Positions 32,924-44,150 of a DNA stretch of 64,000 bases are shown here, one piece after another. The notes beneath the pieces were generated by a model. The model was not told the DNA's origin, searched no databases, and worked only from the letters and a program-made list of their open reading frames with translations. The DNA lies in contig VZQC01010433.1 of NCBI GenBank assembly GCA_009823505.1, forward strand, positions 1,015,396 through 1,079,395. Reading direction: 5' to 3'. Within the stretch, counting starts at the first letter, position 1; each line of letters starts with the position of its first letter. Position numbers and translations under genes: made by a program. This stretch comes from Rhizomys pruinosus. Its lineage: Eukaryota; Chordata; Mammalia; Rodentia; Spalacidae.

Positions 32924-33068
32924 GCTGGATGTGGTAGCACACGTCTTTAATCCCAGCACTCGGGAGGCAGAGGCAGGTGGATCCCTGTGAGTTCAAGGCC
33001 AACCTGGTCTATAAAGTGAGTTCTGAGACAGCTGGGGCTCAGGGAGACCCTGTCTCAAAAAGAAAAAT
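32924..33068 (+). mobile_element. B1 SINE
   Basis: GCTGGATGTGGTAGCACACG, GCACTCGGGAGGCAGAGGCA, GTTCAAGGCCAACCTGGTCT and GACCCTGTCTCAAAAAGAAA. Flanks ATGCTTAATTTAA (32911 side) and ATGCTTAATTTAA (33069 side) form a 13-base target duplication. Confidence 0.95.
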
Positions 33069-33092
33069 AATGCTTAATTTAAAAGCTGTCTC

Positions 33093-33245
33093 CAAGAGTC
33101 AGGTATGGTGGCCTCATACCTGTAATCCCAGCATAGGAGGCTGAGGCTAGAGAATCACCACAATTTAAGGGCCAGCCTTAAATTGTTCCATAATAGTGAA
33201 TTCCAGGCCTGCCAGGATACATAGTGAGTCCTCTCCCAAAAACAC
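33093..33245 (+). mobile_element. older B1/proto-B1-like SINE
   Basis: GTCAGGTATGGTGGCCTCAT, CTGTAATCCCAGCATAGGAG and GGATACATAGTGAGTCCTCT. Between them sits a hairpin-like insertion, CACAATTTAAGGGCCAGCC then TTAAATTGTTCCA, not found in other copies here. Confidence 0.8.
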
Positions 33246-34794
33246 AAACAAGAAAACAGATGCTAGCTCTGAAGGAACACTTGAATAACACTCAGGAGGG
33301 TAGAAGCTTCCCTGTTGCACTTACCACAAAAGCCCACTAGCTAGCATACAGCCTAACACCCAAGTGCTTCACACACCATATATGGGGAAGTAAGGGGCAT
33401 ACTGACTCCAGGCAATCACTAGATACTTTGGATCCACCTGACCTTTATGCCTTCTATTTCCATAAATGAACCGACCTCTTACAGTTGATGGGAAGATTAA
33501 GGAAGTGGCAGCAACAGTGATCAGAATGTAAAAAGTTATTATTTTAACATAGTATATATTTCTGCAGACCAAAAGTCAATACTCAGATGTCTTTAAACAT
33601 AGACACATCAGAATGGAATCAAAGGAGGCTGTCCCCTGCACAGTATACCTTGGATGTTACAGAAGCTGACAACTGGCACACTGGGAAAACCATCAATACA
33701 AAAACTATAAACGTGACCTTTATTAAACAGCTACGAAAGGATATGAAGTGTTCAGATAAACCAAAGATGTCAATAAGGGATCCAAAAATGAACTTGTGCT
33801 GGACATTCACAAAGAAAATAAAAGGTTAAGATGAGCTCTGGACAAAGCAGAAGAAGCCTAAATGTCAGCAAGATGCAGTAGGAAGAAGCAAGAATTGCTC
33901 TCTCCACAGCCTCCTCCTCTTTGTTGCCCTTTGTCACGAGGCTATCTAACAGCTCATTTTGTGACCTACCAACAGGCCCTCATGGCTTCTAGACAGCTTC
34001 CTGACCCACTGGCCAGCCTAACAAAGAATAACAGGAACCATACTAGGCAATGAAATTTCCTACCCCCTAGAGAAGCAAGCTTATGAAATAATTACACATC
34101 TCCAGTATTTAGGAAGAACATGGGAAGATGTCACTCCATTTTTAAGGTTTGATGTTTTATCTTTACTCATCAGTTGTTCTGTTAAGAGTGAAATTTTAAC
34201 CCCATAAAGTTTGATTCTGAAAGAATGTATGGATAAGACCACCTATTATGTGACTGAGTTCCACAGATTTCAGCTAGGACCTAAGGTTTAATGCGATGTT
34301 AAGAGCCAAGACAAAATGAGAGAGATGATGATGAAAAATTCCAGGGTGGAAGAGGGTTGCCTTGTGTCCAAGAGGATCACTCCAAACCCTGGGAAAGGAG
34401 TGCTGCAGTTAGGGTTAGATTAGAAAGCAGAAGCGAGAAAGTCTAAAACTCTTTACCTAATCATCTACAAATATCCAGTGCAACTCTCTCCTGGAGGCAG
34501 TGACTACAACACTTCATCTCATCAGCTCAAATGTGACTCCTCACAGAGCTACAGTGAAAAGATCTGACTTGACAGGTAAGTATATAGACTCCACCAACAG
34601 GGTTGTTTTCACCAAATTTAAAAATTAGAAATTTAAAGACTGATTCCCAATTCTTTTCAGTGTCTGTGACCACTGACTCTAAGAATAGCTAGGGCGCTCT
34701 ATTTTTCAGATTTTGGTTTGGCAGCTTCTGTCTTTTCTAAGAAATGGCTTCTTTTATTGCTTCTCCAACCCAGGGCATCAACTAGAAATAAAAT
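33246..34794. other. unique intergenic DNA
   Basis: No repeat recognised. An 80-codon plus frame (33587-33829) and a 63-codon frame (33862-34053) lie close together on the same strand but show no known domain, splice sites or promoter. They are not called. Confidence 0.45.
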
Positions 34795-34925
34795 AATAAT
34801 GACTATAGTCTTACTGAATGCCATCGTATGCCAGATACCACATTAAACACCTGATATCTGTTGTTATCACTTAATGACACAGTGAGAAGTGGAGGACAGA
34901 CTGAAAATGATTGTCTAAAGGTAAA
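34795..34925 (+). mobile_element. MIR SINE fragment
   Basis: AATAATGACTATAGTCTTAC, GTATGCCAGATACCACATTA, ACACCTGATATCTGTTGTTA and ACAGTGAGAAGTGGAGG correspond to 'tactatgtgccaggcactgt ...' of MIR. Confidence 0.7.
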
Positions 34926-35029
34926 CATTCTTGAAATGCCTGTTTTAAGAGAAGAGGTGCCTGATCACAGAAGTGGCTAACAGTAAATGAAGACTCTAGG
35001 GCTTGTAGCAGGCTTTGACAGGGAGGATA

Positions 35030-35190
35030 ATTCATTTGCTCCTTCCAAAAACCCCTTCAGGCAAGCAGGACAATTGCTCTTTTCTTGAGGAGAGATGAAG
35101 TGACTCACCCAAGTTCTTACAAACAGCACTGCAGGTTGTCACCCAAACCCATAAAACTCGGCTTCCCAAAGAAAGCAAGCTGCGCAGAGT
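35030..35190 (+). mobile_element. MIR SINE fragment
   Basis: TTTTCTTGAGGAGAGATGAA, GTGACTCACCCAAGTTCTTA and CACTGCAGGTTGTCACCCAA match the MIR 3' half. Confidence 0.55.
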
Positions 35191-35237
35191 GTCTGAAACT
35201 TGATTAATTCCTTACAGAATTCTCTTGCCTGTATCTT

Positions 35238-35440
35238 CTTTTGCCTTTATTTTTCTTCATTTATTTTCTTTATTTACAAATACAGATTACATATATATTA
35301 TGTATAACATGATGTTTTACAACACATATAAATTGAAACTTTAACATATGCATTGTATCTTGCTTCATGGTAAGAATACTTAAAAATATGCCCTTCTAGT
35401 TACTTAAACAGCAAATATATTACCTTTCTCGCTTCTAAGT
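35238..35440 (-). mobile_element. ancient L1M 3' UTR, minus strand
   Basis: ATGTATAACATGATGTTTTA and GAAACTTTAACATATGCATT are familiar from the 3' UTR of old L1. ORF2 sequence of probably the same element lies at 36045-36462. Confidence 0.55.
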
Positions 35441-35775
35441 GTTCAGTTGTGCTGCTGTGATAAAACTCTGATCAAATCAAACTGGGAAAAGTGTTTATTT
35501 GGATCAAAGTTCCAGGTCATAATCCATCACTGAGGGAAGTCTGGGCAGGAGCCAGGGGAGATGGCTGGCTCAGCCTCTGCTCTCTGCTCAGCTAGCTTCC
35601 TATGTAGCCTAAGGCCCCCTGCCCAGGGAATGGTACTCCCCCAGTGCACTCCTGCATCAATTAGCAATCAAGACAATGTACCACAGACATGTCCACTGAC
35701 AACCCAATAAAGAAAATTACTCTATTGAGATTTTTATTGGGGGATTCTTGGCTGTGTCAAGCACTGATGGTTAAT
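35441..35775. mobile_element. rodent interspersed repeat, URR1-like or LTR-like
   Basis: GTGCTGCTGTGATAAAACTC, GATCAAATCAAACTGGGAAA, AATCCATCACTGAGGGAAGT and TTGGCTGTGTCAAGCACTG. This sequence is common in rodent genomes. I think of a non-autonomous hAT (URR1) but am unsure of the name. It appears inserted into the old L1. Confidence 0.6.
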
Positions 35776-35829
35776 GCTAAGTAGAATACTAGCTGAAATG
35801 TATGCTTTGATTGACATCACCCACCCCAC

Positions 35830-35832
<3 letters not shown>

Positions 35833-35877
<45 letters not shown>

Positions 35878-35890
35878 GTGTGTGTGTGTG
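35833..35890. repeat. (CT)n(GT)n microsatellite
   Basis: About 20 CT units, then GTATGTGTGTGTGTGTG. Confidence 0.96.
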
Positions 35891-36029
35891 TTTCAGATAG
35901 AGTCTCCCAATGGCCATAGCTGGCCTTGAATTTGCCATGTAGACCAGGCTGGCCTCGATCTCAGATACCTATCTGCCTCTGCCTCCCAAGTGCTAGGATT
36001 AAATGTGTGCACCACTATGCCTGTCTTTA
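35891..36029 (-). mobile_element. B1 SINE
   Basis: TTCAGATAGAGTCTCCCAAT, GACCAGGCTGGCCTCGATCT, CTGCCTCCCAAGTGCTAGGA and GTGCACCACTATGCCTGTCT. Confidence 0.92.
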
Positions 36030-36044
36030 ATTTCTGCTTCTCTC

Positions 36045-36462
36045 AATTCAACATTTTTTTACATTCCATATATAAATGAGATCACTTTGGTAGTTGTCTT
36101 CCTGTGATTGCCTTCTTTCATTTAACATACTGTCCTCAAGCTTTCTTCATGCTGTTCAAATGACAGGATTTCTTTCTTTTCATAAGAGCAGTTTTCCATT
36201 GTGGAGAATAATTCATTCTTCCGTGGACAGACATGCAGGCTGCTACTTTTCCTTAGCTATGGTGAATAATCTTGCACCAACATGGGAGTACAAGCACCCT
36301 CTCCATCATGTTAATTTCATGAACATAGTTACAAGATTTATTGATCATATGATTATTCGATTTTATTCTTTTGAAAAACCACTACATTGCTTGAAAAAAC
36401 AGCATATTGTTTCCCATGATGGATGTAGTGATTTTCATTCCTACCAACCGCATCTTATGTGA
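36045..36462 (-). mobile_element. ancient L1M ORF2 relic, minus strand
   Basis: Inverse ORF2 words: CCATTGTGGAGAATAATTCA, GCTATGGTGAATAATCTTGC, ACCAACATGGGAGTACAAGC and GATTTTCATTCCTACCAACC. The 122-codon plus frame at 36094-36462 is its antisense and not a gene. Confidence 0.8.
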
Positions 36463-36689
36463 GGCTTCTCTTTTTGCCTTGTTCTCAATGTTTCTGGCTT
36501 GTTTTGGAAGAAGTTATGCTCACCATTATACTACACCACACTACCTTCTGTCTTCTTGAAAATAGCTTCTGATGCTGTTTTGTTCTGTCATTTTGTTTTG
36601 TTTCATTAGAAAAGATCTTGCTCAATGGTCCAACTAAGCTACAAAGCCTAATAACCACAACGACTAGCACAGCAAACTATCTCTATGGG
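36463..36689. other. unassigned DNA
   Basis: No feature recognised. Confidence 0.4.
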
Positions 36690-37697
36690 TGCAGTTAGTG
36701 GCTTGTATCTGGGGGCTAATCAACTGCTATCTAATTGGATTTAAAGCCCTCTCAATGGACGAGAACTCATGGGGAGCACTGTAAATATAGCCAAGTACAC
36801 ATGGCTGGAAAGGTCATAGATCCTATCTCTATCATATCTTTAGATAAATGAAATTTCCTTTTGTATGCTAAATATGGATCCTTACATTTACACATACATA
36901 TACCATACATCAGTTATCAAAGATACTTCTTTCTGCAACAGATGGAGGCTATTACAGAGTTCTACAACAGAAAATATATGTCTGAGAGATGCCCAGCCCT
37001 AAGTGGCACATCTACAGTGAAGCCTCTACACCTAAGGCTCATGGAACATAGCAGAACAGATAGTACAGAGAATACTTATACATCCCTCAACTGTCAGCAG
37101 CGAAGCTAGCTTCCCCAAACAATAGAGTGCAATGCACACAGGCCACAACTAGCCACCACATTCTACAGTGTATGTGTCCCTGGATAGGATTCCTATATCA
37201 AACCTCATCCACCCACAGCTCAGGGACCACTGCAGAAGAGGGGAATAGAAAGATTGAGAGAGCCAGGATTGGCACATGAACATAAGGAAACAGAGGCTTT
37301 CGGTCCACTGGGAACTTGCTTATGTGAACTTGTAACAATAGTGTCAGCATGCACAAGACCCATGCTGACTCAATCAGACAAAAACTCAGTACAGAAATGG
37401 GGAAATGGGCAGCAGGTCTCAACCTTACCTGATGAATCTTGGCAACTGATTATTCCAGGGTGACGAAGAGTGGATCTTCTTTAAGGGTACTCTAGATAGG
37501 CTGACTAGACTCCAGTGGATGAATTTGTACCCAAGGACATCTGGGTACAAATGCTTGACTGGATAGGACTTAACATATATGACAGAATACACACTAGGGT
37601 TGGATGTAGGGGATGCAGATGGGAGAAGGGGTCTAAATTTGACTAAGATTTATTATAGAAATGCACAAAAATCTCAATAAAATGTGGATTAAAAAGA
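36690..37697 (+). mobile_element. Lx-like L1 3' UTR
   Basis: GAGATGCCCAGCCCTAAGTG, GCTCAGGGACCACTGCAGAA, GAGGGGAATAGAAAGATTG and GGGCAGCAGGTCTCAACC, then AAATCTCAATAAAATGTGGA at the tail. The order fits rodent Lx 3' UTRs, but this is a different branch from 12195-13490. Open frames on both strands within it are incidental. Confidence 0.7.
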
Positions 37698-37719
37698 AAG
37701 AAAAGACTTTGCTCAAGAA

Positions 37720-37832
37720 TCCATGCTCATCTAGAACCAGCTTTCTATAGCTCAGGTTGACCTCATACTCATCCTCCTGCCTCAGCCTCTGAGTTGCTGG
37801 GATTATGGGTATAAGCCAACATACCCGGGATG
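37720..37832 (-). mobile_element. old B1-like SINE
   Basis: CTATAGCTCAGGTTGACCTC, CTCCTGCCTCAGCCTCTGAG and TTGCTGGGATTATGGGTATA: 7SL-derived, 5'-truncated on its own strand. Confidence 0.8.
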
Positions 37833-38117
37833 GCTCTTGGTTTTTATATGTGAATTCTGACAGAATTTCCAGAAGATATCTACTTATAGTCTCTGAATCT
37901 AGGTATTTAAAAAAATGTCCAACACAAAATTTCTAAGAACTGCAACTTTAAAAAACAAAACAAAACTAAACAAAAAACAAAAACCCCAACTCATCAGCAA
38001 AGCAGCACCGGCAGTGAAACGCTCCACCAGTGATGGAGCCCTGCTGCCAGGCTATGTGGCAGGTTTCTTGAGCACTTTATTCTTGCCAGTAAAGGCAGAA
38101 GGGGATAATGGGATTAA

Positions 38118-38214
38118 CTACCTGGTAGAGGTATAACTAACATGCTTAGACCAGGACCTGAAATGTAACATTTGCTCAATAAATGAAAATTACATTGAGA
38201 TTAAAAAAAAAAAA
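38118..38214 (+). mobile_element. MIR SINE 3' end plus A-run
   Basis: ACATGCTTAGACCAGGACCT and AACATTTGCTCAATAAATGA match the MIR terminus ('gctcaataaatg'). A 13-A run follows at 38202-38214. Confidence 0.65.
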
Positions 38215-39184
38215 AGTCTACTTGTAAACTGTCTATGGGAGAAAATTATTCTCCTTGAGAAGCTGCATTAACTTCTTCAGGTCATCAGAGTGATAATCCG
38301 TCCAGTATTTACTCCTGGGTACTTCACTGTCTCCTACGTCTATGAAAAAGCAGCTGCACTTAAAAGTAAACGAAATTGTTATAAAGCACCACTCTTCTTT
38401 GAAACTGATCCTTCACTTCCATATTTCACTCTGTTCTCACATCAAACATGAAATGGTCTTTCCTTTTGAAAATGAACTGTTTCCATTTGAAGGGAAGAAA
38501 GGAAAGAAATAAATTACAGCTGCAAAGATAAGTTAATGTTTCAAAGGGCCAGGCCTGGCATCTTTCAGAATCAGACATGTTTAATTCAAAGAGATGGCTT
38601 TGGGCGAGATTGGGGGCAGCACCAAAGATTTTGGGGGGACAAAATGGCTTCTTTGGGCATTTCCCAAAATATGGTGAGCACTGCCTCATTTGCCAAGATA
38701 TTGGGATGAATCTTATCAATACCAAGTGTACAGGCCTATTTCCCTGCTGCTGCCTTCTGTGGCAGATGAACAGAGAACTGGAAGTCCAGGTTCACTGGGG
38801 GTGCACACCAGCGGGGCTCGGCAGTGGTTCACTTATCTAGGTCGGGTGTAGAGGACCACATTTCACCATTTCTTGGGCTGTATTTGGCATCTCAGTCTGG
38901 CCCTGAGGAACCCCTACATTACACCAAGAAATCCAAAACTTGCAAAGACCATTTTTCTTCCTTTCCTTTCTTGCATTCTGACATATGACCCCTAAACATA
39001 TGACCGAACTGACGTAACTGAGGAGTATGACAGATTCTCCAGTTTAAGAAATTACATTTGGAATATTCATAGACTAAAAATTCTGGATATAAGAACTGTT
39101 TTTCCTCTTCATATAATTCGTTTTATTCTAATAACAAGTGAACCACATTAAAGAAAAGCAGAAATACAGAAAAATTTAAAAAGA
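38215..39184. other. unique DNA
   Basis: Opposing open frames of 99 codons (minus, 38426-38725) and 87 codons (plus, 38577-38840) overlap. Neither has a recognisable domain. Confidence 0.4.
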
Positions 39185-39541
39185 AATATGTCCCAGTGTT
39201 TTCTGGACACAAAAGGGCAACTGCACACATGAACTCACAGTGGCACTGATTACCTGTACAAGGGGAAGCCAGCCCAAACCGCACATGGGTGGGGGAGGGG
39301 CGCACAAAGCCCCATCCCTAGCTGAGGACAGCTGCTGAGAGCAGGACCCTTGGTTATCTTCAAGGATGCATCTCCTGAGAGGCCACCCATGATCGTGTAG
39401 ATGGCCCCACCCCCATGCACATACTGGCAGCATTAAGTGGACTCAGTGAATCAGTGGGTTAAAAAAAAAGATGACATAAAGTTGGAGGGGAGGGAATGGG
39501 GTGGGCTGCATGTATGTATGAAATTCTCAATAAAACAAAAA
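39185..39541 (+). mobile_element. Lx-like L1 3' terminus
   Basis: CATGAACTCACAGTGGCACT, ATGGCCCCACCCCCATGCAC, AGTGGACTCAGTGAATCAGT, GACATAAAGTTGGAGGGGAG and TATGAAATTCTCAATAAAAC: the end of a rodent L1 3' UTR with its polyadenylation signal. Same branch as 12784-13490. Confidence 0.85.
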
Positions 39542-40159
39542 AAGGGTCCATATTCTGCATTTTGTGAAAACTATGAGGACAGTTCTAATACAAAAGTTGA
39601 GACTGCTATAGTTGATGGACAAGGATGTCAGGAATACTGTGTTATTAGTAGGTCAATTAACTGCTATTATGGTAACTATCTCTCCAACAGGTCTGCAACA
39701 ATATTGTCTACCTATGAGATTTTGATGTTTCTCTCCTAGAGATATTAATGTCTATGGTTTCTCTCTTAAATTTGGATGGATCATTGACAATGACAGAGTA
39801 ACACTAAGTCACTATTGAGGACAGGTTAGAAAAGTACAAGGCACTCTGCCTGTTCCTCCAAAGATACCTAGTCATCGTGCTAAAAAAAAAGCCTACGAGG
39901 ACAAGAATGGAAATCTCAGCACAACTCTGACTGGTGTGCTCTCAGTAGAAACCAGAACAGTTTAGCAGTCGTGGGCATCAGACATTTCAAAAGGATATCC
40001 CCCATACCCAGGCAAGTTAACAAGCCAAGTGGATGCCCTGTGTAACAGAGATGAACTACAACTACTGAGATTCATGAACAGAATAAGTTATCACTATTAT
40101 TTTATGGAACTAATATTGGGGTGGCTTAGGGAGCAATAGCTGATTAAAACTCTTCTGTT
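39542..40159. other. unique DNA
   Basis: No gene. The 100-codon plus frame at 39437-39739 begins inside the L1 tail and has no domain that I recognise. Confidence 0.4.
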
Positions 40160-40500
40160 GTCACTATGAGACAGTCTCCGTATATAGCCCAGCCTGGCTT
40201 AAAACTCATAATCCGGGGCTGGAGAGATGGCCTAGCAGTTAAGAGCACCAACCGCTCTTACAGAGGACCCGGGTTCGATCCCCAGCACCCACGTGGTGGT
40301 CGAGAACCGTCTGAAACTCCAGTTCCAGGAGAACTCCAGTTCCAGGGGAATCTGAAACCCTCTTCTGGCCTCCGCGGCATTGCACGACGCGGGTGCACAG
40401 ACCTGCATGCAGACACTACATACATACACATACAGAAATAAATAAAAATTAAAAAAAAAAACTCATAATCCTTCTGCTACTTCCTCCTTAAATGATTAAA
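40160..40500 (-). mobile_element. old B1 fragment split by a B2
   Basis: TATGAGACAGTCTCCGTATA and GCCCAGCCTGGCTTAAAACT at 40166-40206, resuming after the B2 with CTTCTGCTACTTCCTCCTTA: an inverse 7SL-type SINE. Confidence 0.65.
40215..40457 (+). mobile_element. B2 SINE, long form, with target-site duplication
   Basis: GGGGCTGGAGAGATGGCCTA, GACCCGGGTTCGATCCCCAG, CCAGTTCCAGGAGAACTCCA and GCATTGCACGACGCGGGTGC, with an AAATAAATAAAAATT tail. Exact AAAACTCATAATCC at 40201-40214 and 40458-40471. CpG-rich and young. The 91- and 65-codon frames over it are repeat-derived. Confidence 0.97.
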
Positions 40501-40557
40501 CCCTTAGTGAATCCGATATAACTGAAATTTCAGTAAGAGGATATTATGTAGCAACAC

Positions 40558-40765
40558 TGTGATAACCATTTTAAATGGCATAACACAGTGTACTGGGAGT
40601 CAAATCTCACAATAACCCTATGGCATAGAGAGCATTATTATTCCAAATTTACATATGGACACAGATAAGGACACACAGAGATTAAGTAATCCATTTATGA
40701 ATTATGTCATTCAGTGGAAAACAGGGCTATATAAACTAGGAATCTGGTCTTAACATATGCTCTTA
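40558..40765 (+). mobile_element. MIR SINE
   Basis: TCACAATAACCCTATGGCAT, GCATTATTATTCCAAATTTA, GGACACACAGAGATTAAGTA and AACTAGGAATCTGGTCTTAA match MIR in order over about 180 bases. Among the best-preserved MIRs here. Confidence 0.82.
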
Positions 40766-41111
40766 GCGTACACAGAGCAGTCAAGTGTACGACCCAGTAC
40801 ATCTGGATCAAGCAGGTGCTTTGGAGGTCCAGCACAATCAGTATCTACATCCCTGACCCCTGCTCAGGTGCATCACTCTCTTGAGGACATAGAACCAAAT
40901 GTGTTCCTCCCTAATGCTGAGCAGATCTTAACTTTCACATAGCTGCTCGTCCTATCTACAGTGATCTTAAGACTAAATGAAAAATAACCAACCTTTTCCT
41001 AAGATGTTTTTAAATAACAATTTTAAGACTGAAAACAGTACAGAATTGTTACTGCAAAGTTGCAAACCAAGTATAAAAGAAATTCATGACAGTACTTCAT
41101 AAACCATTGGT
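40766..41111. other. unique DNA
   Basis: No feature recognised. Confidence 0.4.
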
Positions 41112-41262
41112 AGCCGAGTGTGATGGTGGTGCACATGTTTAATCCCAGCACTCAGGAGCCAGAGGAAGGCAGATCTTTGTGAAACTGTGGCCAGCTTGGT
41201 CTCTATAGCGAATTCCAAGCCAACTGGGGCCACAGGGAGACCCTGTCTCAAAAAAGACGGAA
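41112..41262 (+). mobile_element. B1 SINE
   Basis: GCCGAGTGTGATGGTGGTGC, AATCCCAGCACTCAGGAGCC, GGCCAGCTTGGTCTCTATAG and GAGACCCTGTCTCAAAAAAG. Confidence 0.93.
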
Positions 41263-42183
41263 AAAGATAACCATCGTTAACACTTTGATATGTGCCCTTC
41301 CTTTTTCCTCTATTATAATTTTGTTTTCAGCATCCCTAAAATCACAATGATAGTTTTATATTCTAATTTCTCATGATTAAATAATCAGTAATTCCAATGT
41401 CATCTAGTAAATTCTCTAAATATATAATTGGCAGCAAAAGGACTGCCTCCATAGATATAGTTTACATCTTAATGATGGATATTTGTTGCGTTTTCTCTTA
41501 CCTTATAACTCTGCAGTGAACATTGTTCTTACAATTTCTTCCCAGGACAGAAATTACTGAGTTAAAAAAAAGAATGGACTGTTGAGATGAGTTATCATTT
41601 AAAATAATATTATGTAATCTGATAGGTTATAATTATATTTAAATTTTATTTTGTTAATCATCTATTAGAGGGCTCAGATGATCTTGGATAGAATAACATA
41701 CTAACCATTATGAATTAACACACTAAAGTTCCTGGTATCTATGTAGCTGCATTTAACATCCATGACAATACTAATAAATTTTATGTGTTTTGAAAGGAAT
41801 TTTAAAACAAAGCTCATGGAAGATGAAGTATAAGGAAAATGAGTTTTTAGCTTAAGTGAGATTCTCTGCTGGGATCCAAATATACCTGACATCAAAATTC
41901 AAGTTATTTCTGCTATTTTACAATGCCCACTGGGCCAATGAAAGACTGTGATAGACAGGTAATAAAAAGTGGAGATAAATCAGATTAGTTGTTTTTGTTT
42001 TCTGCCTTACTAATACATAAAAGTATATGGGAACAAAATTGTTTTCCATATTGTATTTTCCTGAGGACAATAAATATTTTAATTTTTTAGCACACAAAGG
42101 TTAAGCAAAGGAATTTATTAATTAGATATTAGTATGCGTATATAGCAACAGTTCTCAATTTGGGTTTCCGGACTTTCTTACAT
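41263..42183. other. mostly unique AT-rich DNA
   Basis: 41440-41560 (ACTCTGCAGTGAACATTGTT) faintly resembles an old L1-type 3' ORF2 word. 42148-42165 (AACAGTTCTCAATTTGGG) resembles a hAT end. Neither is long enough to call. Confidence 0.35.
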
Positions 42184-42293
42184 TATTGTTTTTGAGACAG
42201 AGTCTCCCCGTAGCCCCAGATGGCCTGGAGATCCCCCTGTATCTGCCTCCTGAGTGCTGGGACAAAGGTGTGTGCCATGGCACCTGGCTAAAA
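42184..42293 (-). mobile_element. B1 SINE with internal deletion
   Basis: TTATTGTTTTTGAGACAGAG, TCTCCCCGTAGCCCCAGATG, GCCTCCTGAGTGCTGGGACA and TGTGTGCCATGGCACCTGGC. The first 29-base unit is missing. Confidence 0.88.
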
Positions 42294-42595
42294 GAATTTT
42301 TAAGTTATATTTCCTCTGTTTACTATGTTAGAAATGAACACTGAGAAATTTTAAAGATACTTCTATATCTGTCTAGAGGAAGCAATTAACCCAATATATG
42401 GTGATATTAATAACTATATTTAATTAAATAAATTAATAGCTGCAAATAGCATTTATTGAGAAAAGCAGCACTGTACCATATGTCTGCAAATCACCTTCTT
42501 GTCTTACAACATTAGTCAGCCAGGTGCTTACTTCTGCTTTGGCACTCAGTGTGCACTAATGACACCTCACCCAGCCCCTGAAAATTACATGAGTA
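42294..42595. other. unique DNA
   Basis: No feature recognised. Confidence 0.35.
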
Positions 42596-42808
42596 AGGGG
42601 ACTTAAGAGATGGCTCAGTGGTTAAGAACACTGGCTGGTTCTTGCAGAAGACCTGGGTTCAAGTCTCAGCACCCACCTGGTAGCTAAGAATTGTCTGTAA
42701 CTCCAGTTCTAGTGCTCTTCTGTCCTCTGAAGGCAGTACATGACACACAGGCACTTCCATACATCCAGGCATAACACTCATACACACAATAAAAGAAAAT
42801 TTTAAAAA
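42596..42808 (+). mobile_element. B2 SINE, short form
   Basis: AAGGGGACTTAAGAGATGGC, TCAGTGGTTAAGAACACTGG, CCTGGGTTCAAGTCTCAGCA and an AATAAAAGAAAATTTTAAAA tail. Confidence 0.92.
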
Positions 42809-43036
42809 TCTACATGAGCAAAATTGAGAAGGAAACAACATATGAATATTATTAAAGCTCCCATTGTTTATGAAAGATTCCCTACACTACTTTTATAACT
42901 GCTAGTACATAGCATGCAAAGATCGATATCCACTCGAGATTCAATAAGAAAGAGAAACTTGTAGAGACAACATGATGACCTGACGGTCAAAAATAATTTC
43001 TGTGAAGAAGACAAAAGTAACAAAAATTTAAGTTAT

Positions 43037-43115
43037 GTATTTCTTTGTGGGGCGCTAGGGATAAAACTCAGGGGTTTTCACATGATAGACAATCACTCTA
43101 CCACTGAGCTATATA
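43037..43115 (-). mobile_element. ID-like SINE
   Basis: On the minus strand: ATATAGCTCAGTGGTAGAGT, GATTGTCTATCATGTGAAAA and CCCTGAGTTTTATCCCTAG, the A-box and B-box blocks of an ID/BC1 monomer. Confidence 0.82.
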
Positions 43116-43124
43116 ACATTTTTA

Positions 43125-43470
43125 AACAAAAGCAAAAGTAAGCACAAAAATCATACACTGGCAAAAGATACCACCAGTATCAATACACAGACAAATGATT
43201 ATTATCCAGAATATATAAAGATCTACTACAAATCAATAAGAATAATACAAATAACTCAGGAAGAAAAAAAGGGACTGTATTTCAAGAAGACATAGTCCAA
43301 ACAGCCTACAACCATCTGAAAAGGTGAGCAACTCAATAGAGCAGAAAAATACCAAGAATGCAACAAAGCATACCATTTCATGCACACTAGATTAACAAAA
43401 CCAACAAAAGTCTGGACCAATACTGCTGAAAGGTACATGGAAAGCACTTTGCAGAACTATCAGGAACTAC
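43125..43470 (+). mobile_element. ancient L1 ORF2 relic
   Basis: TTATTATCCAGAATATATAA, AGATCTACTACAAATCAATA and GAAAAGGTGAGCAACTCAAT, then CTGCTGAAAGGTACATGGAA: distal ORF2 sequence, sense strand, full of indels. Confidence 0.75.
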
Positions 43471-43930
43471 TAACCTTCCTCTTATTTATGGTGTCTCTTT
43501 TCTCCTGGTACTGAAATACCTCCTGGTATTTCTTCAAAGAAAGCTGGCTCTGTCCCCCAGCTAATCATCAAATAATCAAGACACTGGCATATGACTCAAG
43601 GTTAGCCAAAAAGATATGAAGTAGGGTCAGCAAGATTTGTAGTGAAAGTTTCTCTGCCCTTCAAACACCATACAAAGACGCAGCGTTTCTGGCCACTGTT
43701 TTGTGTGTGCGGTTCCTTGAGAGAAAATTGGTTTTCCTTAAACAAAGCAAGCTACCGAGCCAATGAATTAGCCAAACCTAGAATCATCCTACCTGTGGAC
43801 TTCTTTTCACACAAAGGAATAAACATCTTTATTTAAGCTATAGAATTATAGTGTCAATTATTCATAGATAAAACCAACCTAAAACAAAAAGAATAATTTT
43901 GTAATCCAGTTTTATAAAAAGTTCTTCTCT
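43471..43930. other. unique DNA
   Basis: A 64-codon plus frame at 43642-43836 has no recognisable feature. Confidence 0.4.
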
Positions 43931-44150
43931 GGGACTCGAGTGATGCTTCCTTCAGTAGTTAGGAGCACTTGCTGCTTTTGCTGAGGACTTGAGTCCAGTT
44001 CCAGTATCCATGTGGGAAGCTTGGAACTGCCTGTAACTCCAGCTCCAGGAGGTCTGACAGCCTCTTCTGACCTTCACAGGTACCTGCATTTGCATGTGCA
44101 CAACCCACACCCAGAGAAACACACATATACACAGGCACATGATTAAAATT
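43931..44150 (+). mobile_element. diverged B2/B3 SINE
   Basis: GGGACTCGAGTGATGCTTCC, AGTAGTTAGGAGCACTTGCT, ACTTGAGTCCAGTTCCAGTA and GCCTCTTCTGACCTTCACAG. The A box is strongly mutated. Confidence 0.82.

Noticed and set aside
33587..34053. Two neighbouring plus-strand frames (80 and 63 codons) that might be exons
   Set aside because: They are in different reading contexts, lack acceptor and donor pairs that fit, and show no familiar peptide.
36094..36462. 122-codon plus-strand frame
   Set aside because: It is antisense to an old L1 ORF2 relic whose inverse words are recognisable throughout.
38000..38214. Processed pseudogene suggested by an A-run at 38202-38214
   Set aside because: The sequence left of the A-run is a MIR terminus; no spliced-mRNA-like coding body or target duplication is visible.
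38426..38840. Overlapping opposite-strand frames of 99 and 87 codons
   Set aside because: Both cannot be genes, and neither shows a known motif; treated as chance.
43037..43115. Possible tRNA gene on the minus strand
   Set aside because: The A- and B-box-like words belong to an ID/BC1-type SINE. The cloverleaf is not kept and the element is truncated and mutated. The same applies to 5668-5744 and to all B2 heads.
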